Source: Abditibacteriaceae bacterium
Lineage (GTDB): Bacteria; Armatimonadota; Abditibacteriia; Abditibacteriales; Abditibacteriaceae
Assembly (NCBI GenBank): GCA_019239895.1
Contig: JAFAZH010000003.1
Location: 31,698-95,697 of the forward strand
Length of the DNA: 64,000 nucleotides
Direction of reading: 5' to 3'
This document shows positions 34,336 through 42,391 of this stretch, piece by piece; the first letter of the stretch is position 1; each line of letters starts with the position of its first letter. Position numbers and translations under genes: made by a program. A model generated the notes under the pieces. The model worked only from the letters and a program-made list of their open reading frames with translations. It had not been told where the DNA came from and searched no databases.

Positions 34336-34995
34336 ATGCCCATAGATTTAACCCAATGGCCGCAGACGGATGATGTGCAGGCTTTATTAACCGCCTCTGG
34401 CCTGTGGCCCACGGATAGCGGGCAGCAGGCGGCGGCAACCACAGAAATCGAAGCGGCGCTGGGGTCGGCTGTGGTCGATTTCGAGCAGCGCACGGGCTGG
34501 GCGCCCTTTTTGGCCGCTAATACGGACTCCACGCGTTACTATGCTGCTGCCGATGACCGCGGGCTACTCAGCCTGGATGGTGGCCTGGTGGCAATTACTT
34601 CTCTAAACGTAAACGGGCAAGCTTATACTCAAAATACCGATTACTGGCTACGCCGGAGCAATGCCGTTGCGGTTCATGCCCCGTATGAGCAAATCCAGTT
34701 CGCCACCTGTAGGGCTGGCGCACTACACAGTGCAGCACCGGATCGAATAGCCATTACTGGACGCTGGGGCTATACCGCCACGCTCCCCGCCAATGTCTGG
34801 GAAGGCGTGCGCCAGGGTGCCGCCGCGCTGACGGCTTTGAATCTGGCAACGGCTTCGCAAGGCGTGGTGCGAGTAGTGGTCGAAGATCACTTTCGCCAAT
34901 CTTTCGATCTGGGCCTGCGCCGCAGTGACCGCATTCAAGAATGGCTGAATGAATACAACGCGCTATTAGTGACTTACCGGCGCGTGATTTCTTAA
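34336..34995 (+). CDS. phage head-tail connector-like protein
   Basis: 219 residues from ATG 34336, seven bases after AAAAGGAG; the ORF start at 34231 lies in a repeat and is rejected. TEIEAALGSAVVDFEQRTGW and the later ITGRWGYTATLPANVWEGVR then QGAAALTALNLATA fit the gp6/head-tail adaptor type. It follows capsid, the standard order. No tail genes come after it. Confidence 0.65.
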   Translation: MPIDLTQWPQTDDVQALLTASGLWPTDSGQQAAATTEIEAALGSAVVDFEQRTGWAPFLAANTDSTRYYAAADDRGLLSLDGGLVAITSLNVNGQAYTQNTDYWLRRSNAVAVHAPYEQIQFATCRAGALHSAAPDRIAITGRWGYTATLPANVWEGVRQGAAALTALNLATASQGVVRVVVEDHFRQSFDLGLRRSDRIQEWLNEYNALLVTYRRVIS

Positions 34996-35142
34996 ATAGA
35001 ATGGACGCAAAACATGTTACGCTAACTTCGTGCGCCACTCCGACGCTATTAATTCTCTTCCAAGTAGCGAATAAATTGCGCAGCGCAGCTTAGCGTAGCA
35101 ACGCTTAGCGTCCCATTTGGTGACAAGCTTAGGAGCCATCTT
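34996..35142. other. non-coding gap in the head module
   Basis: 147 bp with a short direct repeat (GCTTAGCGT) near 35080-35110 and an AGCTTAGGAGCC ribosome-site region before the next gene. Nothing else seen. Confidence 0.3.
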
Positions 35143-35778
35143 ATGACCAGAATCTGTGCGCAATACCATCGGCAGCAACACCGGGATTTAGGCGAGTCAC
35201 TGCGCTGGTTCAAGGCGGTGCATTGCCGGTGCTACAACCCTGTCACGGGAACTTGCGATCCCGATTGCCCCGACGGGCACGATCAAAATGGCATGGTCTA
35301 TGTGGAGCAAACGGTTAATCCTGCGCTCAAAGCGTTGATTTCGCAAATCCAGCAGCCAACGGTAGACCCGCAGTATGGCCTAATTCAAGTGAGTGCCACG
35401 CGTATTTCAGTCATGCCCGATGAAATCCCCCTCGCGCGTCTGGATCGCGTTATCCTCACGCAACGCCCGTTGACAGCGCGGCCTGTCCTGGTGCGTGGGA
35501 ACGGCACCTTACTTGACCCTTTAACTAACACACCGGTAGTCGCGGTGCAGAGCGTAACGCAAGATGGCATGGTCTATCAAGAGGGCACCGACTGGCAGTT
35601 GAATGGTGCTAACATTGAGTGGCTGACCGGTGGGCAACACCCGGCGGATGGCAGCCGCTATCGGGTGGAGCACACTTATCATCCGACTTATAGCTTTGTT
35701 GGGCTGGAAGATAATACCACACCTTATGATGCCGCAGGCGTGCCGCTACCGTTGCGCGGCGTGCTGTCGTTGGTGTGA
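35143..35778 (+). CDS. phage-module hypothetical protein
   Basis: 211 residues. A Cys cluster, KAVHCRCYNPVTGTCDPDCP, near residues 25-44 may bind zinc. The rest is beta-rich (LARLDRVILTQRPLTARPVL, QEGTDWQLNGANIEWL). Position suggests a head-completion or baseplate-like protein, but no family is recognised. Confidence 0.55.
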   Translation: MTRICAQYHRQQHRDLGESLRWFKAVHCRCYNPVTGTCDPDCPDGHDQNGMVYVEQTVNPALKALISQIQQPTVDPQYGLIQVSATRISVMPDEIPLARLDRVILTQRPLTARPVLVRGNGTLLDPLTNTPVVAVQSVTQDGMVYQEGTDWQLNGANIEWLTGGQHPADGSRYRVEHTYHPTYSFVGLEDNTTPYDAAGVPLPLRGVLSLV

Positions 35779-35806
35779 GATGTTGAATGTGCCAGTGGTG
35801 TGATGA

Positions 35807-35968
35807 CAGACCCCCACCCAGCCTCCCCCTTGGTAAAGGGGAGGAGGTCACAGGACAGGTTGTTTGTTGAACCAGTACTATCTGTGGTGATAACTTGCGT
35901 GGAGAGAAATCACCAGTGGGGGCCAAACTCCTCCCCCTTACCAAGGGGGAGGCTGGGTGGGGGTCTGT
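35807..35968. repeat. inverted-repeat element (CCCCCACCCAGCCTCCCCCTT family)
   Basis: GACCCCCACCCAGCCTCCCC and its complement GGGGAGGCTGGGTGGGGGTC flank about 80 bp. A single related arm lies at about 31843-31876 inside the prohead protease gene. Confidence 0.75.
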
Positions 35969-36018
35969 TACCATATCGCCTTAGCAACGCCATTTCAGAT
36001 AACCTTAATAGCAGCAAT

Positions 36019-36522
36019 ATGAAACGAACGCTTTATCTTACGAACCTGATTCTCAGCTTAATGCTGCTGGTATGGCCGCTCCAGGCCGATGCGGCAGAGA
36101 CTGATGCGATTGATGTGGGTGCTATTCGTCATCTGCAAGTGGCCGATACCAAACTGGAAGAAGCGCCGATGCGCGTTGGCAACTTAGATGTGCTGGCTCC
36201 CCTCGTCAGCAATAACTCGGCCCTGTTGCGCAAGTTGGGGGCGTGGGCTTCGCGGGTGGACGCCACACAATTACCCAGCAACGCCGACCAGGGGGGCCAG
36301 TGGTTTCAAATTAATCGTGCGGGAGGTGCGCCGCTCGTGCTGTGCATTGGTAAGACGACAGCCATTGTGGAGAAAAATGTCTTTGATCTACGCGCCGCTC
36401 CATTGATGATTGAAGGCCGCATCTGGTTACCTATCTTGTCCCTCGCCCCGCTACTGGAAGCCGGAGTCAAACTGGATGCCGACGGCACCTTGCAACTCAC
36501 CCCAAAATCAGCGGCCCCGTAG
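36019..36522 (+). CDS. exported copper-amine-oxidase-N-terminal-like domain protein
   Basis: 167 residues from ATG 36019. The signal peptide TNLILSLMLLVWPLQADAAE is clear. The C-terminal region APLMIEGRIWLPILSLAPLL then EAGVKLDADGTLQLTP matches the Cu_amine_oxidN1 motif found in many secreted, cell-surface proteins; it does not imply oxidase activity. The start given by the longer ORF at 35800 runs through a repeat and is rejected. Confidence 0.7.
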   Translation: MKRTLYLTNLILSLMLLVWPLQADAAETDAIDVGAIRHLQVADTKLEEAPMRVGNLDVLAPLVSNNSALLRKLGAWASRVDATQLPSNADQGGQWFQINRAGGAPLVLCIGKTTAIVEKNVFDLRAAPLMIEGRIWLPILSLAPLLEAGVKLDADGTLQLTPKSAAP

Positions 36523-36602
36523 AGACGCGATTAATCGCGTCTAACCCCTGGGCCAGAGACGCCTTCAATTACGAAAACGCGAACAATCGCGTCTCTACGA
36601 TT
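36520..36602. repeat. inverted-repeat element (GTAGAGACGCGATT family)
   Basis: CGTAGAGACGCGATTAATCG and CGCGAACAATCGCGTCTCTA arms. It may serve as a bidirectional terminator between convergent genes. Confidence 0.6.
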
Positions 36603-36628
36603 CTACCCAGCGGCTGAGAGTGAGAACA

Positions 36629-37054
36629 TTACGCTGGTTCCGGCGTGTCCCCTGGCGCGGGGGCAGGTATCGCCGACTCCTCAAACCAGGAGATGAAAAT
36701 CTGATGCACGCACTGAATCAACTCTTTGGGGTCAAAGGGCTTGGTCAAATAAACATCCGCTCCGGCCCGCCAACCCTTGTAAACATCGTGATGAGTATCG
36801 TGCGCCGTCAGCAGGATCACCGGCAAGTTCATGGTGGCCTGGTTCGCGCGCAGCTTAGCCACCACTTCTAAACCATTGAGTTCCGGCATCTCGATGTCCA
36901 ATACGACGAGATCGGGTTTTGCCCTGGCGACAGCTTCCAGTGCCTCGTGTCCATCTTCGGCAGTGGTCACGGTGAAGCCCTGGCCTGCCAGCGTGCGCTG
37001 CACCAGCCCTAAAATATCCTTATCGTCATCTACGGCTAAAATGGTTTTGCTCAT
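36629..37054 (-). CDS. single-domain response regulator
   Basis: 141 residues, a receiver domain only. The acidic pocket is VDDDKD near residue 9, the phosphoacceptor is Asp53 in VVLDIEMPELNG, and the conserved Lys105 is in YLTKPFDPKEL. A 25-residue Pro/Ala tail follows. No output domain and no adjacent histidine kinase, so it is an orphan that probably acts by protein contact. Confidence 0.92.
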   Translation of the reverse strand: MSKTILAVDDDKDILGLVQRTLAGQGFTVTTAEDGHEALEAVARAKPDLVVLDIEMPELNGLEVVAKLRANQATMNLPVILLTAHDTHHDVYKGWRAGADVYLTKPFDPKELIQCVHQIFISWFEESAIPAPAPGDTPEPA

Positions 37055-37160
37055 AATTTAAGCTTAACTTACTGGGGTAAGGCTTTGACGAACGAGCGTG
37101 GAAGCAGGTTAATCAGGGCAGGTATAATTTAAATGGACACTATCTTAGGGAGATGAGCGT

Positions 37161-37370
37161 GTGAGCAATACTCAGATAATCGCTGGTGAAGCTTTGGGCA
37201 GTCCGACGGAAGCGGGGGTGGTGCATATTCGCGGCATTGGCCATATCTATGTGTCGCAGGCCCATGTCGAGTTCCTGGTCAAGCATGGCAACGATTATGA
37301 TGTCGAAATTGTGGACTGCACCTCGCCCGGCTCCCTCGTGCGTGAGTGGCAAGTGCTGCGATTTTTATGA
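37161..37370 (+). CDS. small hypothetical protein (GTG start)
   Basis: 69 residues, GTG at 37161, preceded by AGGGAGATGAGC. A TATAAT box lies at 37123-37128, though no matching -35 is at the right distance. SNTQIIAGEALGSPTEAGVV then HIYVSQAHVEFLVKHGNDYD looks like a compact folded domain. No family recognised. Divergent from the response regulator. Confidence 0.5.
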   Translation: MSNTQIIAGEALGSPTEAGVVHIRGIGHIYVSQAHVEFLVKHGNDYDVEIVDCTSPGSLVREWQVLRFL

Positions 37371-37505
37371 TTGCGGACTGGCGATTACGGATTTGGGCTA
37401 AGCGAGAGATACCAGGCAGCCTCTCCTGTTTTGCACAGTCAGGTGGCGATGGGAGCGGCTATGAAAAAGTCATTGATGCTCTTTATTCGTTGCTTCGATG
37501 CGGCG

Positions 37506-37991
37506 TCACGACAGCGAGTGTTGGCAGAAGATGAGAGTGGACTGATGGAACCCCAGGCTCTGGTAAAGGGCGCGAGCGGCCTGATTGTCTGGCTCGACCA
37601 GCAGCCTGACCCCTTGGGCTGATAGGGTGCGCGCCAGTTCTAAAACCGCCTGAAGCAAAGCCGTGGCTACGCCCTGGCGACGGTAGGGCTTGAGCACGAA
37701 GAGTTCGTCCACATACAGAAAACAAAGCCTTCCATCGGCTTTGGGGATGCGCGCGGCGGTGACATAGCCGACAAATTGCTCCTGCCACTCGGCGGCGAAC
37801 AGCCAAAAGCTGTCGGACTGCAAAAAGTCGTGGTGCAGGAGGGAACGCTCCAAGTCCGCCACCACAGCGTCCGCGCCAACTAGATCACCAGGGTGTGCGG
37901 CTAACCAGTCCTCACGCCAGAGAACCGCCAGGCGGTCGAGCGTGGTATGGCTCACTTGGACAACGGAAAATTTTAGGGGAACAACAGACAT
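37506..37991 (-). CDS. GNAT acetyltransferase, likely integron cassette
   Basis: 161 residues from ATG 37991 (a GTG 12 bp upstream is possible). VDELFVLKPYRRQGVATALL is the acetyl-CoA-binding motif; LLVEPDNQAARALYQSLGF is the C-terminal GNAT signature. A related, truncated copy sits at 14092-14296, and both copies have an attC-like site just upstream on the gene strand. That suggests it moved as a cassette. Its own downstream attC is not visible. Substrate unknown. Confidence 0.85.
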   Translation of the reverse strand: MSVVPLKFSVVQVSHTTLDRLAVLWREDWLAAHPGDLVGADAVVADLERSLLHHDFLQSDSFWLFAAEWQEQFVGYVTAARIPKADGRLCFLYVDELFVLKPYRRQGVATALLQAVLELARTLSAQGVRLLVEPDNQAARALYQSLGFHQSTLIFCQHSLS

Positions 37992-38005
37992 GAGAACACT
38001 CACTT

Positions 38006-38683
38006 TTAAGTAGAACAGAGATAGCCACTGCCCCGAATGTTAAGGTCAGCCGCGCTTGGAGGCGGAGGTATGAAGCTGGAAGGCGCCGGTTGCAGCGCCC
38101 GGTTCGGCGGCTGTTGTGGCGTCTCCGCTCCGGTTTGTCTATGCTCTGCTACCCAATGTTCTAATTTGCTGAGGCGGGCATCGTCCCATTCAATGCGAGC
38201 TTTGAGATCGTTCCAGCTTTTCAGTCTTGGAAAGGCGTCATCTATACGAAAGAAAAAACTGATCCAGTCCAGAGCACCATTGACATCATAAAAGAAATCT
38301 GCTGCGGCGAAATCACCAATCTCATAGTAATCCAGGTGATCCTGGCGCGGCTTATGTGGATCACTGAGGGTGCTCCCGGCAAAACCACCCGGATCGTAAA
38401 GCGACAGCACAAAAGTATCGCGCCAATTGGCCTGCCTGTGGACTTTGGGGCCGAACAATGCCACAATATCCGCTTCTTTCAAGCGATAGAAAGAGTTCTT
38501 GAACTCCTCTAACCAGGCACACTGTTGCTGAAATCTCCTGCCAGTGGCATTGTGCAACTTTAACATTTGCTCCCGCATCATGCCCTGCCGAATAGCATCT
38601 TGAAGACGTGTGTCGCCATTGGCAGATGACGGTGCCGCACAACTGACCAGAATTAAAGCAAAACCTAATAACCATTTCCACAT
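38006..38683 (-). CDS. integron cassette: lipoprotein, ORF reads through attC
   Basis: 225 residues. MWKWLLGFALILVSCAAPSS has a lipobox (LVSC) for acylation. The domain from about residue 25 to 180 (KEADIVALFGPKVHRQANWR, DFFYDVNGALDWISFFFRID) has no known family. The final 45 residues, including NRALQPAPSSFIPPPPSAAD, are translated attC sequence because no stop precedes the site. Either the stop was lost or the attC supplies the natural C-terminus. Confidence 0.65.
   Translation of the reverse strand: MWKWLLGFALILVSCAAPSSANGDTRLQDAIRQGMMREQMLKLHNATGRRFQQQCAWLEEFKNSFYRLKEADIVALFGPKVHRQANWRDTFVLSLYDPGGFAGSTLSDPHKPRQDHLDYYEIGDFAAADFFYDVNGALDWISFFFRIDDAFPRLKSWNDLKARIEWDDARLSKLEHWVAEHRQTGAETPQQPPNRALQPAPSSFIPPPPSAADLNIRGSGYLCST
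38031..38108. repeat. attC-like site, array 2
   Basis: Degenerate left box CCCGAAT, GGTCAGCCGCGC arm, and right box GTTCGGC at 38102, with CGCCGGTTGCAGCGCCCG. Similar in body to the site at 14340. Confidence 0.7.
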
Positions 38684-38700
38684 GATGGGTTCTTATCTTT

Positions 38701-38740
38701 AAGGGTCGGGTTCAGCGCCCCGTTCTGCTGCGGTTGAGGC
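38701..38740. repeat. truncated attC remnant, array 2
   Basis: GGGTCGGGTTCAGCGCCCCG then GTTCTGCTGCGGTTGAGGCG: right half of an attC only, 12 bp before the acyl-carrier-like gene stop. Confidence 0.5.
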
Positions 38741-38752
38741 GTTGTAAGCACC

Positions 38753-39085
38753 TCAGTTTGCAGTAACGCCAAACTGCCGTTGGATATACGCAGTGAGCTG
38801 GCCCACGGTTTCGCATTCATCCGTATCCTCATTGGGAATCTCGATGCCAAACTCTTCCTCGCAACGCATAAATACCTCAACAACGTTTAACGAGCAACCA
38901 AAATCTTTATACCAGTCGGCTTCTGGCGTAACACGGCTTATGTCTACGCTCAGTTCATCGGCGACAAGTGCTTTCACCTTGGCCTCGATTTTAGCGGCAT
39001 CGTTCCAGATAAGTTTCTGCTGTTGGAGGTCTGGCATCCCTTTCGTCTTTGGTGTGACCAGACCTTTGATAAGTTCCCATGCCAC
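38753..39085 (-). CDS. probable integron cassette: acyl-carrier-protein-like
   Basis: 110 residues. KVKALVADELSVDISRVTPE then DWYKDFGCSLNVVEVFMRCE and EEFGIEIPNEDTDECETVG follow the ACP fold. Ser65 is in place of the phosphopantetheine-bearing Ser, but the usual DSL motif is CSL. It may still be modified, or be a non-acylated paralogue. An attC remnant follows the stop. No fatty-acid or polyketide genes adjoin. Confidence 0.8.
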   Translation of the reverse strand: MAWELIKGLVTPKTKGMPDLQQQKLIWNDAAKIEAKVKALVADELSVDISRVTPEADWYKDFGCSLNVVEVFMRCEEEFGIEIPNEDTDECETVGQLTAYIQRQFGVTAN

Positions 39086-39196
39086 GTCGCATCACCCGTT
39101 GCCTATTCTACCGCACCTGGCCAAGCCGCCGGTGAAAGCACTGGTATCATTCCAGAAACCTTACCGGCGGCAAAATGCTTGAGTCGTTTGAGTCGG

Positions 39197-40513
39197 TCAG
39201 GGTGAGGTCTGGATGCGGACTTGCGAGTATTGCCCGAAGGTGCCGCCCGCATTGTAAGTGCCGCCCCCGGCGTAATCCTGCACATAGGAACCTTCGATGA
39301 GCCACAGCCCCTTCTGCCCTGGCATCTTGGTCAAAACCAGCACATCGCGCTCACGATAGCGGGGCAGCCCCAGATCGTTCTTTTGAATCGTCCAGTCCGT
39401 GCCGTCCAGCGCGGAATTGAGAATCGTCGCGCCGGGGAATTTCGCTTTGACCGCGTTCTTGGCTCGTGTTTCGATAGCGGCATCGTGCGTCTGACCCACG
39501 GGGAAGTGCCAGCGCGACGCGTTCTCGTCCATGGCTTTCTGGAGGGCGGCGATTTTGTCTTCCAGCGGCTTCAATTTGCCATCCGGCAGGTTTTTGCCTT
39601 CTGCCGTGTAGAGGTGGGCGAAGCGTTCGCGGCGCTTGCTCAGGTAGTCTTTGTCAAGATACAAGTCGCGCGCCAGAATCCAATCGAGCCAGCCGTTGCG
39701 CTTGACGCCAGCGATGGCCTTGTCCAGGGTGCCCACTTCTTCACGCATGTCATCGGCAAAGCCAGCCGGTTCGGCTTTTTTGAAATCACCAACCACCTTC
39801 TGGTATTCCGGCTCGGCTTCGGCCAGCTTTTTCTTAATATCCACCAGCACCTCGTCGCCCGTGGGTTGGCCGACCCAGTTGATCTTATTGGTGCGCCAGG
39901 CGGGATACTTTTGCAGCAAGTGTTCCAGGATCAGTTGCACGCGGCGCCCCGCCTGCACCACATCGCGCCACTCATCGTCGGGCACCGGCAACTTGGCCTG
40001 CTTAATCGGGTCGTAGAGGAATTCGACAACCTGTAGGAAGTCCTCCTCCGTCAACTCTTGAGGCTCATTGTCAATTCCGTAAGGCACCTTGGCAGCATCG
40101 CTCAGAATGCTGGCGTCCCGCCACATTGTGTTGGCGACACAGTGCAGAACCGAAGCGGTGTCCTTGATCGCACCTGAGGCATTCTCCTTGAGGTCATGGT
40201 TGGGAGCCATGCCGTAGCCATAATAGCGCAGAGCTGGAAAGGTTTGCGGCTGGAGTGTGAACTCGAAACCACGAATGCTATCATCGCGCCGTTCGGCCCG
40301 TTGATACGACTCCTGGGCGGCGGCCAAAGCAGCGGCGGCTTCGGCGTATTTCTTCTGGTTGAAAAGCGAATCGCCCTCCTCGAACTTCTTCATAAAAGCG
40401 TCGAGGTCTTCCTTGGCGCGCGGGTTAATAGCAGCGTGAGCGCGCACGATCATCGCACTGTGTAACACCACAACACACAGCAACGGCACCAAGCTTTTAA
40501 TCCAACGTGTCAT
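39197..40513 (-). CDS. secreted hypothetical protein, helical
   Basis: 438 residues with a signal peptide (LVPLLCVVVLHSAMIVRAHA). A helical N-terminal part with TPR-like KYAEAAAALAAAQESYQRAE, then a long charged helical middle (KLAEAEPEYQKVVGDFKKAE), and a C-terminal beta domain ending GTYNAGGTFGQYSQVRIQT. No family recognised. Lies inside array 2, with only an attC half on its upstream side, so whether it is a cassette is unclear. Confidence 0.65.
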   Translation of the reverse strand: MTRWIKSLVPLLCVVVLHSAMIVRAHAAINPRAKEDLDAFMKKFEEGDSLFNQKKYAEAAAALAAAQESYQRAERRDDSIRGFEFTLQPQTFPALRYYGYGMAPNHDLKENASGAIKDTASVLHCVANTMWRDASILSDAAKVPYGIDNEPQELTEEDFLQVVEFLYDPIKQAKLPVPDDEWRDVVQAGRRVQLILEHLLQKYPAWRTNKINWVGQPTGDEVLVDIKKKLAEAEPEYQKVVGDFKKAEPAGFADDMREEVGTLDKAIAGVKRNGWLDWILARDLYLDKDYLSKRRERFAHLYTAEGKNLPDGKLKPLEDKIAALQKAMDENASRWHFPVGQTHDAAIETRAKNAVKAKFPGATILNSALDGTDWTIQKNDLGLPRYRERDVLVLTKMPGQKGLWLIEGSYVQDYAGGGTYNAGGTFGQYSQVRIQTSP

Positions 40514-40869
40514 CGGCGTCCCCTTTGTCTCTTTTTAGTCTGGCACCTCAAATTTCCGCTTCAATCAGCAATCTATCGCCACTTAAATCTGCGAGTAATT
40601 TGCCGTTACTTTCATGGTGCCTATAATTTTACATCTGCCCGACGGGCGCTATCAACAGTGCCGGGCATATGCCATACAGTATCGGATTGAGCCGTTGTCT
40701 ATGATTTTGAGGCAGCAGGATGAGATACGTCAGCCGTTAAAGTAACAGCAGTGTGAGTAGGGAGGCGCAACTTTTCGATCTCCGGTGCAAATTCACATTT
40801 TAAGTAAGTGCCGGAACCGTCCGTTGCACGCCTGGTTGAGCCGCTGTTAGAGGCTCTGACCACAAACCA
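40514..40869. other. gap between array-2 genes, holds an attC half
   Basis: 356 bp without ORF. The right part, 40808-40841 (CCGGAACCGTCCGTTGCACG then GTTGAGC), is the right half of an attC that ends 28 bp before the next stop codon. The left half is degenerate or absent. Nothing else seen. Confidence 0.6.
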
Positions 40870-41457
40870 TCACGCCACGAGCCACTGTCGCGGCGTTGGC
40901 AGATATTTGCCCTTATTGTAATCAAAGTGCCAGCAAAGCACAGTGCGGTTGCCCTGCCAGGTCATCTTCCATATCAGGTTGTACGGCGCTGCCTGATACC
41001 GATAGTGGCGTCGCCCCAGCTTTAAGCAGTAGAGCCAGCCGTAATTCATGTCTACACTGCCACTTGCGCCAAAGCGTATTAAGAGACGCTGTTTATCCGG
41101 CGACCATAGATGATCTATTATATAATCGTAATCCGCACCCGCCGCACCCAGCCGCTGCCGGTGGGGGTAGGCAACTTTGAGCAGACGATAACCCCCACGC
41201 CACACCAGCAGCCTATCAGCAGTTTCAATGGCGACCACCCGGTGGTCAGCCGACCAATGCGCCGCATAGTAATTCCTGACGGTGCTCGTCCAAACTGTGC
41301 GTCGGGATACCTTATTGACCAGACGCACCAGCACCTCATCCACTTGTTTGGCAGGGAGGATATTGAGCGCATAAGGAGGAGATTTTGCCTCCACCCGCGT
41401 CAACTTAGCTAAGGCGAAGATAAGGAGTGCCAAGTTCACCAAGCCGGTTTTCTGCAT
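40870..41457 (-). CDS. integron cassette: exported protein, unknown
   Basis: 195 residues from ATG 41457, which begins a signal peptide MQKTGLVNLALLIFALAKLT; the ORF start at 41490 is rejected. The mature part is rich in aromatic and basic residues with WD-like or propeller-like strands (DRLLVWRGGYRLLKV, HLWSPDKQRLLIRFGASGSV). No family recognised. Cassette boundaries are attC 41504 on one side and the attC half at 40808 on the other. Confidence 0.65.
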   Translation of the reverse strand: MQKTGLVNLALLIFALAKLTRVEAKSPPYALNILPAKQVDEVLVRLVNKVSRRTVWTSTVRNYYAAHWSADHRVVAIETADRLLVWRGGYRLLKVAYPHRQRLGAAGADYDYIIDHLWSPDKQRLLIRFGASGSVDMNYGWLYCLKLGRRHYRYQAAPYNLIWKMTWQGNRTVLCWHFDYNKGKYLPTPRQWLVA

Positions 41458-41503
41458 AGCACTTTTCAGACCGTTACTACACGCAGCCAAGTATGACGGG
41501 GCG

Positions 41504-41582
41504 GCCCAACGCCCAACTCAGCGGCGGCTGTAGGCGCAGCAACGCGGAGCCGAAAGCCGTCTGTTGCAGCGTTTGGTTGAGC
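41504..41582. repeat. attC site, array 2
   Basis: 79 bp, GCCCAAC and GTTGAGC boxes; body closely resembles the sites at 14794 and 16016. Confidence 0.92.
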
Positions 41583-41603
41583 CGCTGGTTTGCAGCCTTC
41601 AAG

Positions 41604-42196
41604 TCATTTAGATTTCTCTAACTTAACATATCTGTTATCGAGTTTCAGATATAATGCCAAATCATTAGATTCTACCTGCGGCCACATTGCAGATTGGCTT
41701 TTGCGTCCTAACAATAGCAACAAACTGCCATCCTTTTGGCAGACCACATCACCCGCTGCGGTGGAATTAAAAGCTTTGAAAGGATTCTTGACAACACGAG
41801 AACCAATGCCACCACCGATACGGACAAAACTCTTGAGCATATCCGCTCTCGTGAAGTCGCCATTGGTGGGAAAGAGGCCGACCAGCACCGGCACAGGGTT
41901 AGTGCCAAAGCCGCTTATTCCGACCCCACCCATATCTTCTACAGTGCCGTCTTTGCGATGTAGCTCCAACTTGCAAAATAAATCCCTCTGTGCTGGTGGC
42001 ACAGTGACATTAAAACGCCATCTCATCAAATCTATAACTTGTGCTATGTCACTTTGCTCAAGGGGACAGGTTGAACTTCCAATCCGTTAGGTAGATTGTA
42101 AGATGAATGTGGTGATTGGTTGGCACTGTAGCAAGACGTTAATAGTCCACACAATAACAATCCAAAGCAGCACCGCAAAATACATTTCATAGACAT
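41604..42196 (-). pseudogene. integron cassette: frameshifted lipoprotein
   Basis: From ATG 42196 the minus strand reads MSMKCILRCCFGLLLCGLLT then SCYSANQSPHSS, a lipoprotein leader with lipobox LTSC, up to VQPVPLSKVT and a stop. In the next frame SDIAQVIDLMRWRFNVTVPP then AQRDLFCKLELHRKDGTVED continues to TAG 41604. A one-base shift near 42055 joins them into one exported protein of about 195 residues. No family recognised. Bounded by attC 42231 and attC 41504. Confidence 0.65.
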
Positions 42197-42230
42197 AGAG
42201 TAAGACATAGTGTTACTTCTTGCGCAAGCG

Positions 42231-42307
42231 GCCCAACTCTAAATTCAGCCGCGCCTGGCGGCTTCGTGCCTCAGCCGCCAGGCGTCGGTTACAATACCTG
42301 GTTAGGC
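42231..42307. repeat. attC site, array 2
   Basis: 77 bp, boxes GCCCAAC (42231) and GTTAGGC (42301), both matching the consensus. Confidence 0.9.
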
Positions 42308-42391
42308 TTCTTAGTGATAGCTTTGCAGGTTTTCCTGCCTTTGGCGTTATTGAGATAATCAATCAACGTCATTTCGTCTCTCAGAGGTAGT

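Noticed and set aside
35070..35115. GCGCAGCGCAGCTTAGCG as an attC-like fragment in the phage module
   Set aside because: It lacks both boxes and the arms do not pair like attC; more likely chance or a short direct repeat.
37085..37128. Promoter pair TTGACG and TATAAT before the small gene at 37161
   Set aside because: The spacing is 32 bp, too long for a sigma-70 promoter. Only the -10-like box is mentioned in the gene entry.
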